This document shows, in pieces, positions 42,207-50,708 of a DNA stretch of 64,000 bases. Positions within the stretch are counted from its first letter, which is position 1, and the number at the start of each line of letters is the position of its first letter. This stretch comes from Saccharothrix sp. NRRL B-16314. Its GTDB lineage: Bacteria; Actinomycetota; Actinomycetes; Mycobacteriales; Pseudonocardiaceae. The notes beneath the pieces are model-generated. The model had not been told where the DNA came from. It saw nothing but the letters and a program-made list of their open reading frames with translations, and searched no databases. The stretch is taken from contig NZ_JNXC01000006.1 of the NCBI RefSeq assembly GCF_000716595.1, forward strand, positions 234,776 to 298,775, given 5' to 3'. Position numbers and translations under genes: made by a program.

Positions 42207-43237
42207 GCCGTTTTCCCGTTCTCGAAGTTCAAGCAGTTGATGAGACTGTTCTCGACGGTGTCGCGCAGTGCGTGGTCCGTGTAGTAGGCCGTGTGCGGGG
42301 TTATGAGCACGTTCGACAGCCTTTGCAGCCGCAACAGCGCCTCGCTCCCGATCGGCCTGTTCCGGCAGTCGGCGTAGAAGATCCCTTCCTCCCCTTCCAG
42401 GACGTCCAGCGCCGCCCCTCCCAACCTGCCGCTTTCCAGTGCCGGGATGAGGGCTTCGGTGTCGAGAAGCGACCCGCGCCCGGTGTTCACGACGATCGCG
42501 CCGTGCTTCATGTGCCCGATGCGCCGGCGGTCGAGGAGGTGGTGCGTGTCCGCGGTGAGCGGGGTGTGGAGCGTGACGATGTCGCTCTGCCGCAGCAATT
42601 CGTCGAGCGGGACGTAATCGGCGGAAGCCCGGGGACGGGTGTCGAAGGCCAGGACTCGGCCGCCGAAACCTCGCAGGCGGTCGATGACCGCGGTGCCGAT
42701 GCGCCCCGTTCCCACCACTCCGACGGTCAGGTCGCGCAGTTCTCTCCCGCGCACGTCATCCAGTCGGTAGTCGTGGACGTCGGCGCGGCGGACGATCGAC
42801 TTCGCGTGGCGCACCGCCATCAACATCAGCATCAGCGTGTAGTCGGCCACGCTGTCGGGCGAGTACGCGACGTTGCCGACGGAGATGCCGACGCTCGCCG
42901 CGTATGCCACGTCGATGTGGTTGTACCCGATGCTCCTCGTCGACACGTACTCCACGCCCACCCGGCTGAGTGCGAGGAGCGTGGCGTTCTCGACTCGGGT
43001 CTTGTGGCCGATGCTGATGCAGCGCTGCCCGAGTGCCAGTTCGACGTTGGCCTCGGACACCGCGGCCTCGGTGATGGTCGGCAGGACGCCGAAGCGAGGC
43101 GCCAGCTGCCGGAACAGGACGACCTCGTCCTGACCGCACCCGTAGATCGTGATCCCCGTGACCGGGGCGGTCAGGGCGGACGTCGCCGGCGATCGGGTGC
43201 GAGGGGGCGCTGTTCGTGCCGGTTCGCGGTGGCTCAT
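42203..43237 (-). CDS. vanH: D-lactate dehydrogenase VanH
   Basis: A 344-residue D-2-hydroxyacid dehydrogenase. It has ITIYGCGQDEVVLFRQLAP near residue 30, STRSIGYNHIDVAYA, the NAD motif VGVVGTGRIGTAVIDRLRGF, VVNTGRGSLLDTEAL and the catalytic His in LITPHTAYYTDHALRD. It reduces pyruvate to D-lactate for VanA. The first 26 residues are an extra leader compared with enterococcal VanH and match the vanY leader at DNA level. ATG 43237 is chosen; an in-frame TTG lies 12 bases upstream. Confidence 0.9.
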   Translation of the reverse strand: MSHREPARTAPPRTRSPATSALTAPVTGITIYGCGQDEVVLFRQLAPRFGVLPTITEAAVSEANVELALGQRCISIGHKTRVENATLLALSRVGVEYVSTRSIGYNHIDVAYAASVGISVGNVAYSPDSVADYTLMLMLMAVRHAKSIVRRADVHDYRLDDVRGRELRDLTVGVVGTGRIGTAVIDRLRGFGGRVLAFDTRPRASADYVPLDELLRQSDIVTLHTPLTADTHHLLDRRRIGHMKHGAIVVNTGRGSLLDTEALIPALESGRLGGAALDVLEGEEGIFYADCRNRPIGSEALLRLQRLSNVLITPHTAYYTDHALRDTVENSLINCLNFENGKTA

Positions 43238-43299
43238 GCCCCCAGTCAAGGCAGTGGGCTGTTGCGAGCGCGTATCCGGTTTTCGATATGCTCACGATA
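43235..43299 (-). promoter_or_regulatory. van promoter/VanR-site module upstream of vanH
   Basis: This stretch aligns ungapped with 38693-38757 upstream of vanY (47 of 65 bases identical). The core at 43271-43299 carries CGTAT, GGTT, TCGATATGC and ACGATA in the same spacing. It probably contains the VanR binding site and the vanHAX promoter. Confidence 0.7.
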
Positions 43300-43424
43300 C
43301 GTTGGGCGAAAAATGCATCCCGAACAGGGATTTCACCGATCGGCGTCGGGAAATCATCGGGTTGCGAGAATAGGGGTGCTGCTCGGCCGTTCGGCTCTGT
43401 ACAGGGTGTAGGGGTGCTGTTGGG

Positions 43425-44768
43425 ATGTCCGGCATGTACAACGCCATTGTGATAGGTGGTCGGTGTGCCGGGGCGGCTGTCGGTGCGCACCTGGCCCGGC
43501 GAGGTCTCCGGGTGTTAGTGGTCGACCGGTCGCGGTTTCCGAGTGATGTGCTGTCCACGCATTTCGTTTGGCCGCACGGTGCCTCCTACCTGAACCGGTT
43601 GGGAGTGTTGGACCAGGTGAGGGCCGTGACACCCGCTCACACCGAGGTCACTGTGGTCAACAACGGGATCGCCTTGCGCGGCGGTGTTCCCGAGGAGCTG
43701 CTGCGCAACCAGTTCCGGTTGCTGCACGACGACGACAGCGGTATCACCACGGAGTACTTCTCGGTTCGCCGGCACGTGCTCGACAAGATCCTGGTCGACA
43801 ACGCGGTTCAGGCCGGTGTGGAGTTCCGCGAGGGTTACACCGTCAAGGAGCTGCTGCGGGATGAAGACGGCACCGTCATCGGCATCAAGGGCCGGGACGG
43901 CACGGTCGAGCACGCCCAGGTCGTGATCGGGGCCGACGGGCGCAACTCTTTCGTAGCGCGCGCTCTCGGAGTCGAGAAGTTCGACGAGCGGCCACGGTGC
44001 ACATTCGCCTATTGGAGCTACTTCAGCGGTATCCCCGACGCCGAAGCGCAGATCCACCGGCGGGGCCGGCTCGGAATGGCGATGGCCTCGACCAACCACG
44101 GGCAGACCATGGTGCTGACGTGGGGGCCGAGCGAGTGGGCCGCGGACTTCCGGGCCGATGTCGAGGGCAACTTCCACCGCGCGCTCGGGCTGATCAGCGA
44201 AGAGGCGGCGGACACCGTGGCGCGGGCGCGGCGGGAGGAGCGCTTCTACGGGACGCTCGACCAAGCCGCGTACCTGAGGCAGTTGCACGGGCCCGGCTGG
44301 GTGCTGGTGGGCGACGCCGAGTCGTTCAAGGACCAGTGCACCGCGCTCGGGATCACCCACGCCCTGCGCGACGCGGAGCTGGCCGCGGAGGCGGTCGGCG
44401 GGTGGCTCGCCGGCGAGACCGACCGGGACACCGCCATGGCCGGGTACGAGGCCAAGCGGCGCAGCCAGACCGCCGCGGCCTACTACGACTACGTGTGCAC
44501 GCTCGCGGAGATGAAGCCGCTCCGGCACGACGAGCTCCAGCTGTTCGCGATCCTGCGCGGCAACCAGACCGAGATCGACCGCTTCATCGCCACCCACGTC
44601 GACGTGGCTCCGGTCTCCGAGTTCTTCGACCCCTCCAACGTGTTCCTGCTCAACGACACGGCGAAGGAGTCCTCGCTCGACCACAGCGCGTTCGCCGACT
44701 TCGAGGCGACCTACCGCGAGTACCAGCGGAACCCGTTCGTGCGAGTGGAAGCGGAGGCGACCCGATGA
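43425..44768 (+). CDS. FAD-dependent oxidoreductase (geranylgeranyl-reductase/monooxygenase-like)
   Basis: A 447-residue flavoprotein. The FAD motif is YNAIVIGGRCAGAAVGAHLARRG, followed by VLVVDRSRFPSD; DG motif VIGADGRNSFVARALG; second FAD motif WVLVGDAESFKDQCTALGITHALRDAEL. This group covers aromatic monooxygenases, halogenase relatives and geranylgeranyl reductases. The halogenase WxWxIP motif is not seen. The ATG at 43425 follows a GGGG stretch; ATG 43434 is an alternative. Its stop overlaps the start of the alpha-oxoamine synthase gene, so the two are coupled. Likely a tailoring oxidase in a small biosynthetic set. Confidence 0.82.
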   Translation: MSGMYNAIVIGGRCAGAAVGAHLARRGLRVLVVDRSRFPSDVLSTHFVWPHGASYLNRLGVLDQVRAVTPAHTEVTVVNNGIALRGGVPEELLRNQFRLLHDDDSGITTEYFSVRRHVLDKILVDNAVQAGVEFREGYTVKELLRDEDGTVIGIKGRDGTVEHAQVVIGADGRNSFVARALGVEKFDERPRCTFAYWSYFSGIPDAEAQIHRRGRLGMAMASTNHGQTMVLTWGPSEWAADFRADVEGNFHRALGLISEEAADTVARARREERFYGTLDQAAYLRQLHGPGWVLVGDAESFKDQCTALGITHALRDAELAAEAVGGWLAGETDRDTAMAGYEAKRRSQTAAAYYDYVCTLAEMKPLRHDELQLFAILRGNQTEIDRFIATHVDVAPVSEFFDPSNVFLLNDTAKESSLDHSAFADFEATYREYQRNPFVRVEAEATR

Positions 44769-46366
44769 CCGGCACCCTGGCCGACGAGCGCGAGGACGGC
44801 GAGGTCATCGCCACGCTCATCGCCGCCGCCGACGCGGCCGACACCGACCCGACCACCGCCGCCAAGGCGGTCGCCGTGGCCGCGCGCGAGGTGTCGGACA
44901 TGATGCGGAACTGGGCGTCCCACATCCCGTGGGAGGACCTGGAGGACCTGGACACCCTCCCGGCGGACGAGGTGGTCCGCTTCTTCGGCGAGGAGTACCC
45001 GGCGATCCGGGCCGACCTGGAGCCGATGTGGGAACCGGCGACGACGGCCGCGCCCGCGATCGACCCCGACGAGGACTACGCGCTCGACAAGAACGCCTAC
45101 GACTTCTTCCGGCCCGTCGGTGCCAACCTGCTCGACCGGACCGAGGAGTTCCACGGCTGGGTGGAGGCGCGTCGGCGCACCGAGACCTGGCAGTACTCCC
45201 GGGTCCTCGAGGCCGCGCCCGGCGGGGTCGCGACCATCACCAACGACTTGAGCAAACCCGCCCGCGGCATCAACTTCAACTCCCAGGACTACCTGTCGTT
45301 CAACGCCCACCCGGAGATCCGGGAGGCGGCGGTCCGGGCGATGCGCGACTTCGGCCCGCACAGCGCCGGGTCGCCGATGGTGCTGGGCAACACCCGCATC
45401 TCCGACGAGCTCGAGGTCGCCCTCGGCGAGATGGTCGGCCTGGACCACGTGACGCTGTTCTCGAACGGGTGGTCGGCGGGGTTCGGCACCGTCACCGGTC
45501 TCGTCCGCCAGGAAGACCACATCCTGATCGACCGCCTCGCCCACTCGTGCCTCCAGTCGGGAGCGCGTGCGGCGACCAGGAACATCACCCGCTACACCCA
45601 CCTCGACGTCGAGGCCGTGCGCACCCACCTGGCCCGGATCCGCGCCGTCGACACCCACAACGGCATCATGGTCATCACCGACGGCCTGTTCTCGGTGGAC
45701 GCCGACTGGCCGGACGTCGTCGCGCTGCAGGAGATCTGCCACGCCTACGACGCGACCCTGCTGGTCGACGTCGCCCACGACCTCGGCTCGATGGGTCCCG
45801 GCGGCACCGGCGTCCTGGGCATGCAGGACATGCTGGGCAAGGTCGACCTGGTCATGGGCGCGTTCTCCAAGACGTTCGCCTCGAACGGCGGCTTCGTCGC
45901 GGCCAAGTCGCCCGCGGTGAAGCAGTACATCAAGATGTTCGCCGGGTCGCACTTCTTCTCCAACGCCCTGTCCCCCATGCAGACCGCGGTGGTGCTCAAG
46001 GCGGCCCAGATCATCCGCACCGACGAGGGCGAAGCGCTGCGCGGGCGGCTGTTCTCCGCCATCCACGCCCTGCGCGACGAGCTGACGACGCGCGGGCTGA
46101 CCTGCATGGGCTCGCCGAGCCCGATCGTGCCGGTGCTGATCGGCAACGAGAAGCTGGCCCGGACCGTCAACCGCCTGCTGTTCGACCGCGGTGTGCTCGC
46201 GTTCATGGTCGAGTTCCCGGTCACCCCGACCGGCGCGTCGCGCTTCCGGTTGCAGGTGCAGGCCGCGCACGAGCCGGAGCAGGCGAGGGACGCGGCCCGC
46301 ATCATCGACGAGGCCCTTCGCGACGCGAAGGAGCACCTGTCCAGCGCGTTCGGCAACGCGTTCTAG
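44765..46366 (+). CDS. alpha-oxoamine synthase with N-terminal extension
   Basis: A 533-residue PLP enzyme. Residues about 110-530 match the 2-amino-3-ketobutyrate ligase/8-amino-7-oxononanoate synthase/CqsA group: FNSQDYLSFNAHPEI, GSPMVLGNTRISDELE, LLVDVAHDLGSMGPGG with Asp and His at the cofactor, and the PLP lysine in MGAFSKTFASNGGF. These enzymes condense an amino acid with an acyl thioester and lose CO2, giving an alpha-amino ketone. The first 110 residues (acidic, helical, with PWEDLEDLDTLPADEVVRFF) are not part of the usual fold, have no carrier-protein DSL motif and are unknown. The gene is coupled to the FAD enzyme upstream. The product is unknown. Confidence 0.85.
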   Translation: MTGTLADEREDGEVIATLIAAADAADTDPTTAAKAVAVAAREVSDMMRNWASHIPWEDLEDLDTLPADEVVRFFGEEYPAIRADLEPMWEPATTAAPAIDPDEDYALDKNAYDFFRPVGANLLDRTEEFHGWVEARRRTETWQYSRVLEAAPGGVATITNDLSKPARGINFNSQDYLSFNAHPEIREAAVRAMRDFGPHSAGSPMVLGNTRISDELEVALGEMVGLDHVTLFSNGWSAGFGTVTGLVRQEDHILIDRLAHSCLQSGARAATRNITRYTHLDVEAVRTHLARIRAVDTHNGIMVITDGLFSVDADWPDVVALQEICHAYDATLLVDVAHDLGSMGPGGTGVLGMQDMLGKVDLVMGAFSKTFASNGGFVAAKSPAVKQYIKMFAGSHFFSNALSPMQTAVVLKAAQIIRTDEGEALRGRLFSAIHALRDELTTRGLTCMGSPSPIVPVLIGNEKLARTVNRLLFDRGVLAFMVEFPVTPTGASRFRLQVQAAHEPEQARDAARIIDEALRDAKEHLSSAFGNAF

Positions 46367-46444
46367 CGGTACCGGCGGGACGGGGCGGTCGTGTCCGACA
46401 CGAGCGTCCCTCCCCCGGTCCCCGAACAGCAGAGAAGAGGACGT

Positions 46445-47617
46445 GTGAGGCCGTCGGTGGACTCCGGGAAGCTCGCCCGCGCCGTCGCCGACACCGCCGT
46501 GCTGAAGGCGGACGACGGGGCGCGGGGTGCGAACCCCTATTACTGGCACCGAATCCAGGACCTGCTCGCGGCGGTGATGGACGCGGTCGGGTCGGGTGGT
46601 GACGCGGAGCTGTCCGCCGCCGTCGCGGCGCTGGCGGCCGATCCCGGCAGTGCCGCGCACTGGCAACGGGTTCGCGCGCTGGCGGAAGCCGCCCTCGAAG
46701 ACCCCGGCCGCAGGGCGGACGAACTGGCACGGGCGGCTCGGGACCTGCTGCGGCGGTCCCGGCTGGGCTATCACGTGGGCGGCGACTACGACCGGACGGT
46801 GACCGACAGCGGCGACTGGCGGCGGTGGGAGGCGGCGAAGCCCAGCGGGTCGGGGGAACCGTCGGCGCAGATCGTGATCCCGTTCCGGAATCGGGACCGG
46901 GACGGGTACCGGAGCCGGAACCTGACGGCGTGCCTCAAGTCCCTGGCCGACCAGAGCGCCGACCGGTCCGCTTATCACGTCACCGTCGTCGAGTCGGACG
47001 ATGAGCCGCGGTGGCGGGAGCAGGCCGAGAAGTACGCCGACGAGCACGTGTTCGCACCGCACGGCGGGCCGTTCAACAAGTGCTGGGCGGTCAACGTCGG
47101 CGTGGTCACCACAGCGCGGCCGGCGCCCCTCATCTGCGTCCTCGACGCGGATGCCCTGGTGGACCGGAACTTCGTCGAGCGCAACGTCGCCCGGTTCGAC
47201 CGGGACGGCTCCGGTGGGTTCCTGCCGTTCCGGGACTTGACGTACCTCGACGAACCGGCGTCGGCCCGTGCGATCGCGGACCGCTGCGTGGCGGGCGCGG
47301 GCGAGGCCGACCCGGAGCGGTTGCGCGGCTTCGTGGTCCACCGCGCGCCCGGGATGTGCGTGTGGCTGCGGCGGGACGTGTTCGAGGCGGTGGGGGGCAT
47401 GGACGAGCGGTTCGAGGGCTGGGGGCGCGAAGACCTCGACTTCGTGATGAGGGTGCAGCTCGCGACGGCGTTCGACCAGTACGACGACCGCATGGTGCAC
47501 CTGTACCACCCGTCGTCGGCGTTGCTGGACAGCGGTCGGACCGTCAACGCCCACATCCCCCTGCTGTCGTGGCAGCCGGAAGAGGCGATCGGCCGCGTGG
47601 ACCGCTATCGCGACTGA
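46445..47617 (+). CDS. glycosyltransferase, GT-A fold (GT2/GT27-like)
   Basis: A 390-residue protein. An N-terminal helical part (ANPYYWHRIQDLLAAVMDAV) is followed by a GT-A domain with AQIVIPFRNRDRDGYRSRNL, the DxD region LICVLDADALVDRNFVERN and the acceptor-side motif ERFEGWGREDLDFVMRV typical of galactosaminyltransferase-like enzymes. No membrane segment is seen. GTG 46445 has AGAAGAGG upstream; GTG 46391 would add 18 residues. It lies 78 bases after the alpha-oxoamine synthase gene on the same strand and may add a sugar to that product. Confidence 0.8.
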   Translation: MRPSVDSGKLARAVADTAVLKADDGARGANPYYWHRIQDLLAAVMDAVGSGGDAELSAAVAALAADPGSAAHWQRVRALAEAALEDPGRRADELARAARDLLRRSRLGYHVGGDYDRTVTDSGDWRRWEAAKPSGSGEPSAQIVIPFRNRDRDGYRSRNLTACLKSLADQSADRSAYHVTVVESDDEPRWREQAEKYADEHVFAPHGGPFNKCWAVNVGVVTTARPAPLICVLDADALVDRNFVERNVARFDRDGSGGFLPFRDLTYLDEPASARAIADRCVAGAGEADPERLRGFVVHRAPGMCVWLRRDVFEAVGGMDERFEGWGREDLDFVMRVQLATAFDQYDDRMVHLYHPSSALLDSGRTVNAHIPLLSWQPEEAIGRVDRYRD

Positions 47618-47637
47618 GCCCACCCGCACCGTTCTGC

Positions 47638-47651
47638 CGAAATCCTTTTCG
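47638..47651. promoter_or_regulatory. LacI-type operator copy (upstream of lacI-1)
   Basis: CGAAATCCTTTTCG is an imperfect inverted repeat of the CGAAA...TTTCG type found repeatedly in this locus, about 77 bases before the start of the first LacI gene. Confidence 0.5.
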
Positions 47652-47714
47652 CTGATGGCTGGAAGGCCGGAAGCTTGGTCTGGGACTACAGTGGGGTTCC
47701 GGTTCCAGGATCTT

Positions 47715-47726
47715 CGAAAGGCTTTC
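47715..47726. promoter_or_regulatory. LacI-type operator copy at the lacI-1 start
   Basis: CGAAAGGCTTTC lies directly before the ATG of the first LacI gene, overlapping its ribosome binding region. The position fits autorepression. Confidence 0.55.
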
Positions 47727-47727
47727 A

Positions 47728-48750
47728 ATGGGCAGGCAGCGGTCGAGCTCCCCGACCCTCAACGACGTGGCCAAGCTGGCCGGCGTGTCGATCTCCACCG
47801 CGTCGAAGGCGCTCAACGGCCGCGACGAGGTCGCACCCGAGACGCGCGCCCGCGTGCAGCACGCCGCCGCCCGGCTGTCGTTCCAGCCCAACGCCCTGGC
47901 CCGCGGCCTCATCTCCGGCCGCACCCGCACCATCGGCCTGCTCACCGACGAGCTCGGCGGGCGCTTCTCCATCCCCGTGCTGCTCGGCGTGGAGAACGCC
48001 CTGGCCAACGAGCAGATGTCGGTCCTGCTGTGCGACGCGCGCGGTGACGCGATCCGTCGTCGGCACTACATCAGCACGCTGCTCGCGCGCCAGGTCGACG
48101 GGTTCATCGTCCTGGGCGACGACAACGACGTGCGCCCCTCGCTCACCCGGGACATCCCCGTGCCCGTCGTCTACGCGTACGGCGAGTCCGACGACCCGGA
48201 CGACCTGTCGGTGCCGGCCGACGACGAGGGCGGGGCCCGGCTGGCCGTCGAGCACCTGGTGTCGTTGCGGCGCAAGCACATCGGCCACATCACCGGCCCG
48301 CAGAGCTACCGCGCCGCCCGTGACCGCGTCACCGGCCTGCAGCACGTGCTCGCGGAGCACGGGTTGACCCTGGCGGGCGGCGATCCCCTGTACGGGCAGT
48401 GGTCGCAGCGGTGGGGCAGGCACGCCACGCGCGCCCTGCTGGCCACCGCGCCCGAGGTCGACGCGATCTTCTGCGGCAGCGACCAGATCGCCGTCGGTGT
48501 CGCGGACGTGCTGCACGACCTGGGCCGACGGGTGCCCGAGGACGTGGCGGTCGTCGGCTACGACAACTGGGAGGAGTTCGCCACGGACTGCCGCCCGCCG
48601 CTGACCACCGTGGACCTCGACCTGGAACACCTCGGTGCGACTGCGGCCCGCCTGCTGCTCGACGCGCTGGACGGCCGGCCCGCCGGTGGCGTAGTCCGCC
48701 ACCCGTGCCGCCTGGTGGTCCGAGAGTCCACCGCCCCAGCCACCGCTTGA
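47728..48750 (+). CDS. LacI family transcriptional regulator 1
   Basis: A 340-residue repressor. The headpiece is PTLNDVAKLAGVSISTASKALNGRDEV with the hinge LSFQPNALARGLISGRT. The sugar-binding core has TIGLLTDELGGRFSIPVLLG, LLCDARGDAIRRRHYISTLL, IFCGSDQIAVGVADVLHDLG and AVVGYDNWEEFATDCRPPLT. It is a clear paralogue of LacI at 57362; long stretches are identical. Operator-like sites lie directly upstream of both genes and of the transporter and glycosidase genes, so this protein and its paralogue probably bind the same or overlapping sites. Confidence 0.9.
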   Translation: MGRQRSSSPTLNDVAKLAGVSISTASKALNGRDEVAPETRARVQHAAARLSFQPNALARGLISGRTRTIGLLTDELGGRFSIPVLLGVENALANEQMSVLLCDARGDAIRRRHYISTLLARQVDGFIVLGDDNDVRPSLTRDIPVPVVYAYGESDDPDDLSVPADDEGGARLAVEHLVSLRRKHIGHITGPQSYRAARDRVTGLQHVLAEHGLTLAGGDPLYGQWSQRWGRHATRALLATAPEVDAIFCGSDQIAVGVADVLHDLGRRVPEDVAVVGYDNWEEFATDCRPPLTTVDLDLEHLGATAARLLLDALDGRPAGGVVRHPCRLVVRESTAPATA

Positions 48751-48756
48751 GGTCCC

Positions 48757-48805
48757 GGGCCGGTGCCCGCCGCGACCACCAGTCGGTCGCGGCGGGCACC
48801 GGCCC
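48757..48805. terminator. 21-bp bidirectional hairpin terminator
   Basis: A perfect 21-base stem (beginning GGGCCGGTGCCCGCCGC) around the 7-base loop accagtc fills the space between the convergent LacI gene and the secreted HExxH protein gene. Confidence 0.8.
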
Positions 48806-48813
48806 GGTCGCGG

Positions 48814-50568
48814 TCAGCTCAGTGCCAGGTCCCCGGTCGGGAAGGTGCCGTGCGCGGGGTTCACGTCGGGTTCCCCGCCCCGGCCGTCGCACCCGCGTGA
48901 CGGGTTGAACGCCAGGTAGGTGCCCGCCGAGCAGGCCGTGGCGAACTCGGCATCACCGCCCACCACCACGTAACCGGACAGGTTCGCCCCGTTCTGGATC
49001 AGGGCGTTGTCCTTGACCACGGCGTTGCCGCCGACCGTGCCGCCGTTGACCCAGCCCAGACCCTCGATGCGGGCGTTGTCCCGGACCGTCGCGTAGCCGT
49101 GCACCGCCGCCTTCGGCCCGACATACGCGCTCGCGGCGACCGTGGCGGTGTTGGCGACCCATCCACCGCCGTTGGAGTGCCAGTGGCCGCCGCTGCCCGC
49201 TGCGGGCTTGACGTGCCCCGGTTCGAACCCGGACGGCGTCGCGCCGGACACCCGGAACTCGTACGGGTAACGCCGCGCCTTGTCGTAGCCGTCGAGGAAG
49301 TTGTAGCGCGGCACGGCGGTCGGCGCACCGGTCACCACCAGCCACACCTCGCGCTCACCGGACTGGAGTTGGAAGGTGATCTGACCGTCGACGCCCACCG
49401 TGACGGGCGAGTAGCGCGGGACGCCGTTGCGGACGGCGACCAGGCCGAACGCCCACCCGGTCGCGCCGGTCTCGGCGTGGCCCTTGACCCGGACCTTCAC
49501 CAGCGCGCCGTCCGCCGCGACCAGCTTGACCTTGTTGAAGCCGTAGTCCGACGGCGCGGCGCGGGTGTTCATCCGGAAGTGGCCGGCCGCAGCGTCGACC
49601 GGCTCGACCAGTCCGCCGTTGTAGGCCTTGAGAAAGCCGGCGCCGTACACGTTGTCGATGAACGGCATGAGGGTGGCGCGGTTGGCGAAGTCCCAGGTGA
49701 CGTTGCGGGTGGCGTACTCGCCGATCCGCCGGTTCAGCTCGGTCTGACCGATGCCGGTCAGGCGGCGGTAGACCTCCAGCGGGTGCTCGTTGTCGCGCGC
49801 CTCGTTCCACATGCGGTTGAACATCGCGAGGCCGTCGCGGTCCTTGACGTACTGCATGAGCATCCAGTTGCCGTAGTGGTGGCGGCTGGAGCTCCAGTAC
49901 AGGTTCTCCGACCGCAGCCACCGGGTGAGGTCGCCCGCCGCGGTCCCGGGCAGCGCCTGCATCGCCATGAACTCCGCGCTGGTCTCCCAGAACGTCCCCG
50001 CGTAGGGCGCGGTGAACCCGTACCCGGGACGGCCCAGGGTGGTGTACGCCTGGAACACGTGCGCCAACTCGTGGGCCAGGCCCCAGGAGCCGGGCAGCGC
50101 CGCGCCGGGGGCGACGTTGATGATGCCGACCCGGCCGTCGACCGAGCCGCCGGTGGCCCACGCGTCCAGCGCCGTGCGGTTCCACGTGCGGGTGATGATC
50201 ACGATGATCTTGTGCTGGGCCAGCAGCCCCGTCTCGGGCGTGAACCTCATCGTGTTCACGTAGAACGTGTACAGGTTCTCCAGCTGCGTGATGACGCTGT
50301 TCGGGTCGAAGTTGTACGGCGCGGGCGCCGACACCGGGTTGGTGCCGGACTTCTCGCCCCACAACAGGATGAAGTTGGTCGACTCACGGGTGCGCTCGGG
50401 CGACCACGGCACTTCGCCCGTCTGCGTCCACCGGGCCGGGAGGTAGACCGTTTTCGCCGCCGCTGACGCGGTCGGCGGCGCGACCACCGCCACCAGCGCA
50501 CCCACGAGCAGGGTGGCGAGCACCACCCGGATGCTCCTCATCCGCTTGCCACGCTTGTCGGACATCAT
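48814..50568 (-). CDS. secreted DUF6055-like protein with HExxH-type motif and beta-helix repeats
   Basis: A 584-residue exported protein. The signal peptide is VVLATLLVGALVAVVAPP. The N-terminal half contains WGLAHELAHVFQAYTTLG, a zinc-peptidase-like HELAH, and a possible third ligand in FWETSAEFMAMQ. The C-terminal part (about residues 465-555) has hexapeptide-type repeats of a left-handed beta helix (ATVAASAYVGPKAAVHGYA, AVVKDNALIQNGA). Such proteins accompany plant polysaccharide loci. The start is ATG 50568 or 50565, with ATG 50541 also possible. A perfect operator palindrome lies at 50660. Whether it cleaves protein or binds glycan is unknown. Confidence 0.75.
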   Translation of the reverse strand: MMSDKRGKRMRSIRVVLATLLVGALVAVVAPPTASAAAKTVYLPARWTQTGEVPWSPERTRESTNFILLWGEKSGTNPVSAPAPYNFDPNSVITQLENLYTFYVNTMRFTPETGLLAQHKIIVIITRTWNRTALDAWATGGSVDGRVGIINVAPGAALPGSWGLAHELAHVFQAYTTLGRPGYGFTAPYAGTFWETSAEFMAMQALPGTAAGDLTRWLRSENLYWSSSRHHYGNWMLMQYVKDRDGLAMFNRMWNEARDNEHPLEVYRRLTGIGQTELNRRIGEYATRNVTWDFANRATLMPFIDNVYGAGFLKAYNGGLVEPVDAAAGHFRMNTRAAPSDYGFNKVKLVAADGALVKVRVKGHAETGATGWAFGLVAVRNGVPRYSPVTVGVDGQITFQLQSGEREVWLVVTGAPTAVPRYNFLDGYDKARRYPYEFRVSGATPSGFEPGHVKPAAGSGGHWHSNGGGWVANTATVAASAYVGPKAAVHGYATVRDNARIEGLGWVNGGTVGGNAVVKDNALIQNGANLSGYVVVGGDAEFATACSAGTYLAFNPSRGCDGRGGEPDVNPAHGTFPTGDLALS

Positions 50569-50659
50569 CGTGCGACAACACCTTTCGTCGGATCGTGTCG
50601 TGTGGCGCGACATGGCGGCGGATCTCGCACCCGGTCGGGATGCTGACGAGCGTGGAGCA

Positions 50660-50673
50660 CGAAAACGTTTTCG
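50660..50673. promoter_or_regulatory. perfect LacI-type operator upstream of the DUF6055-like gene
   Basis: CGAAAACGTTTTCG is a perfect 14-base palindrome about 92 bases before the ATG at 50568 and beyond the stop of the DUF916-like gene. It is the best copy of the locus operator. Confidence 0.65.
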
Positions 50674-50708
50674 GCAAGGGTGGGCGCGGGTGTCCGGTGC
50701 GACGACGT

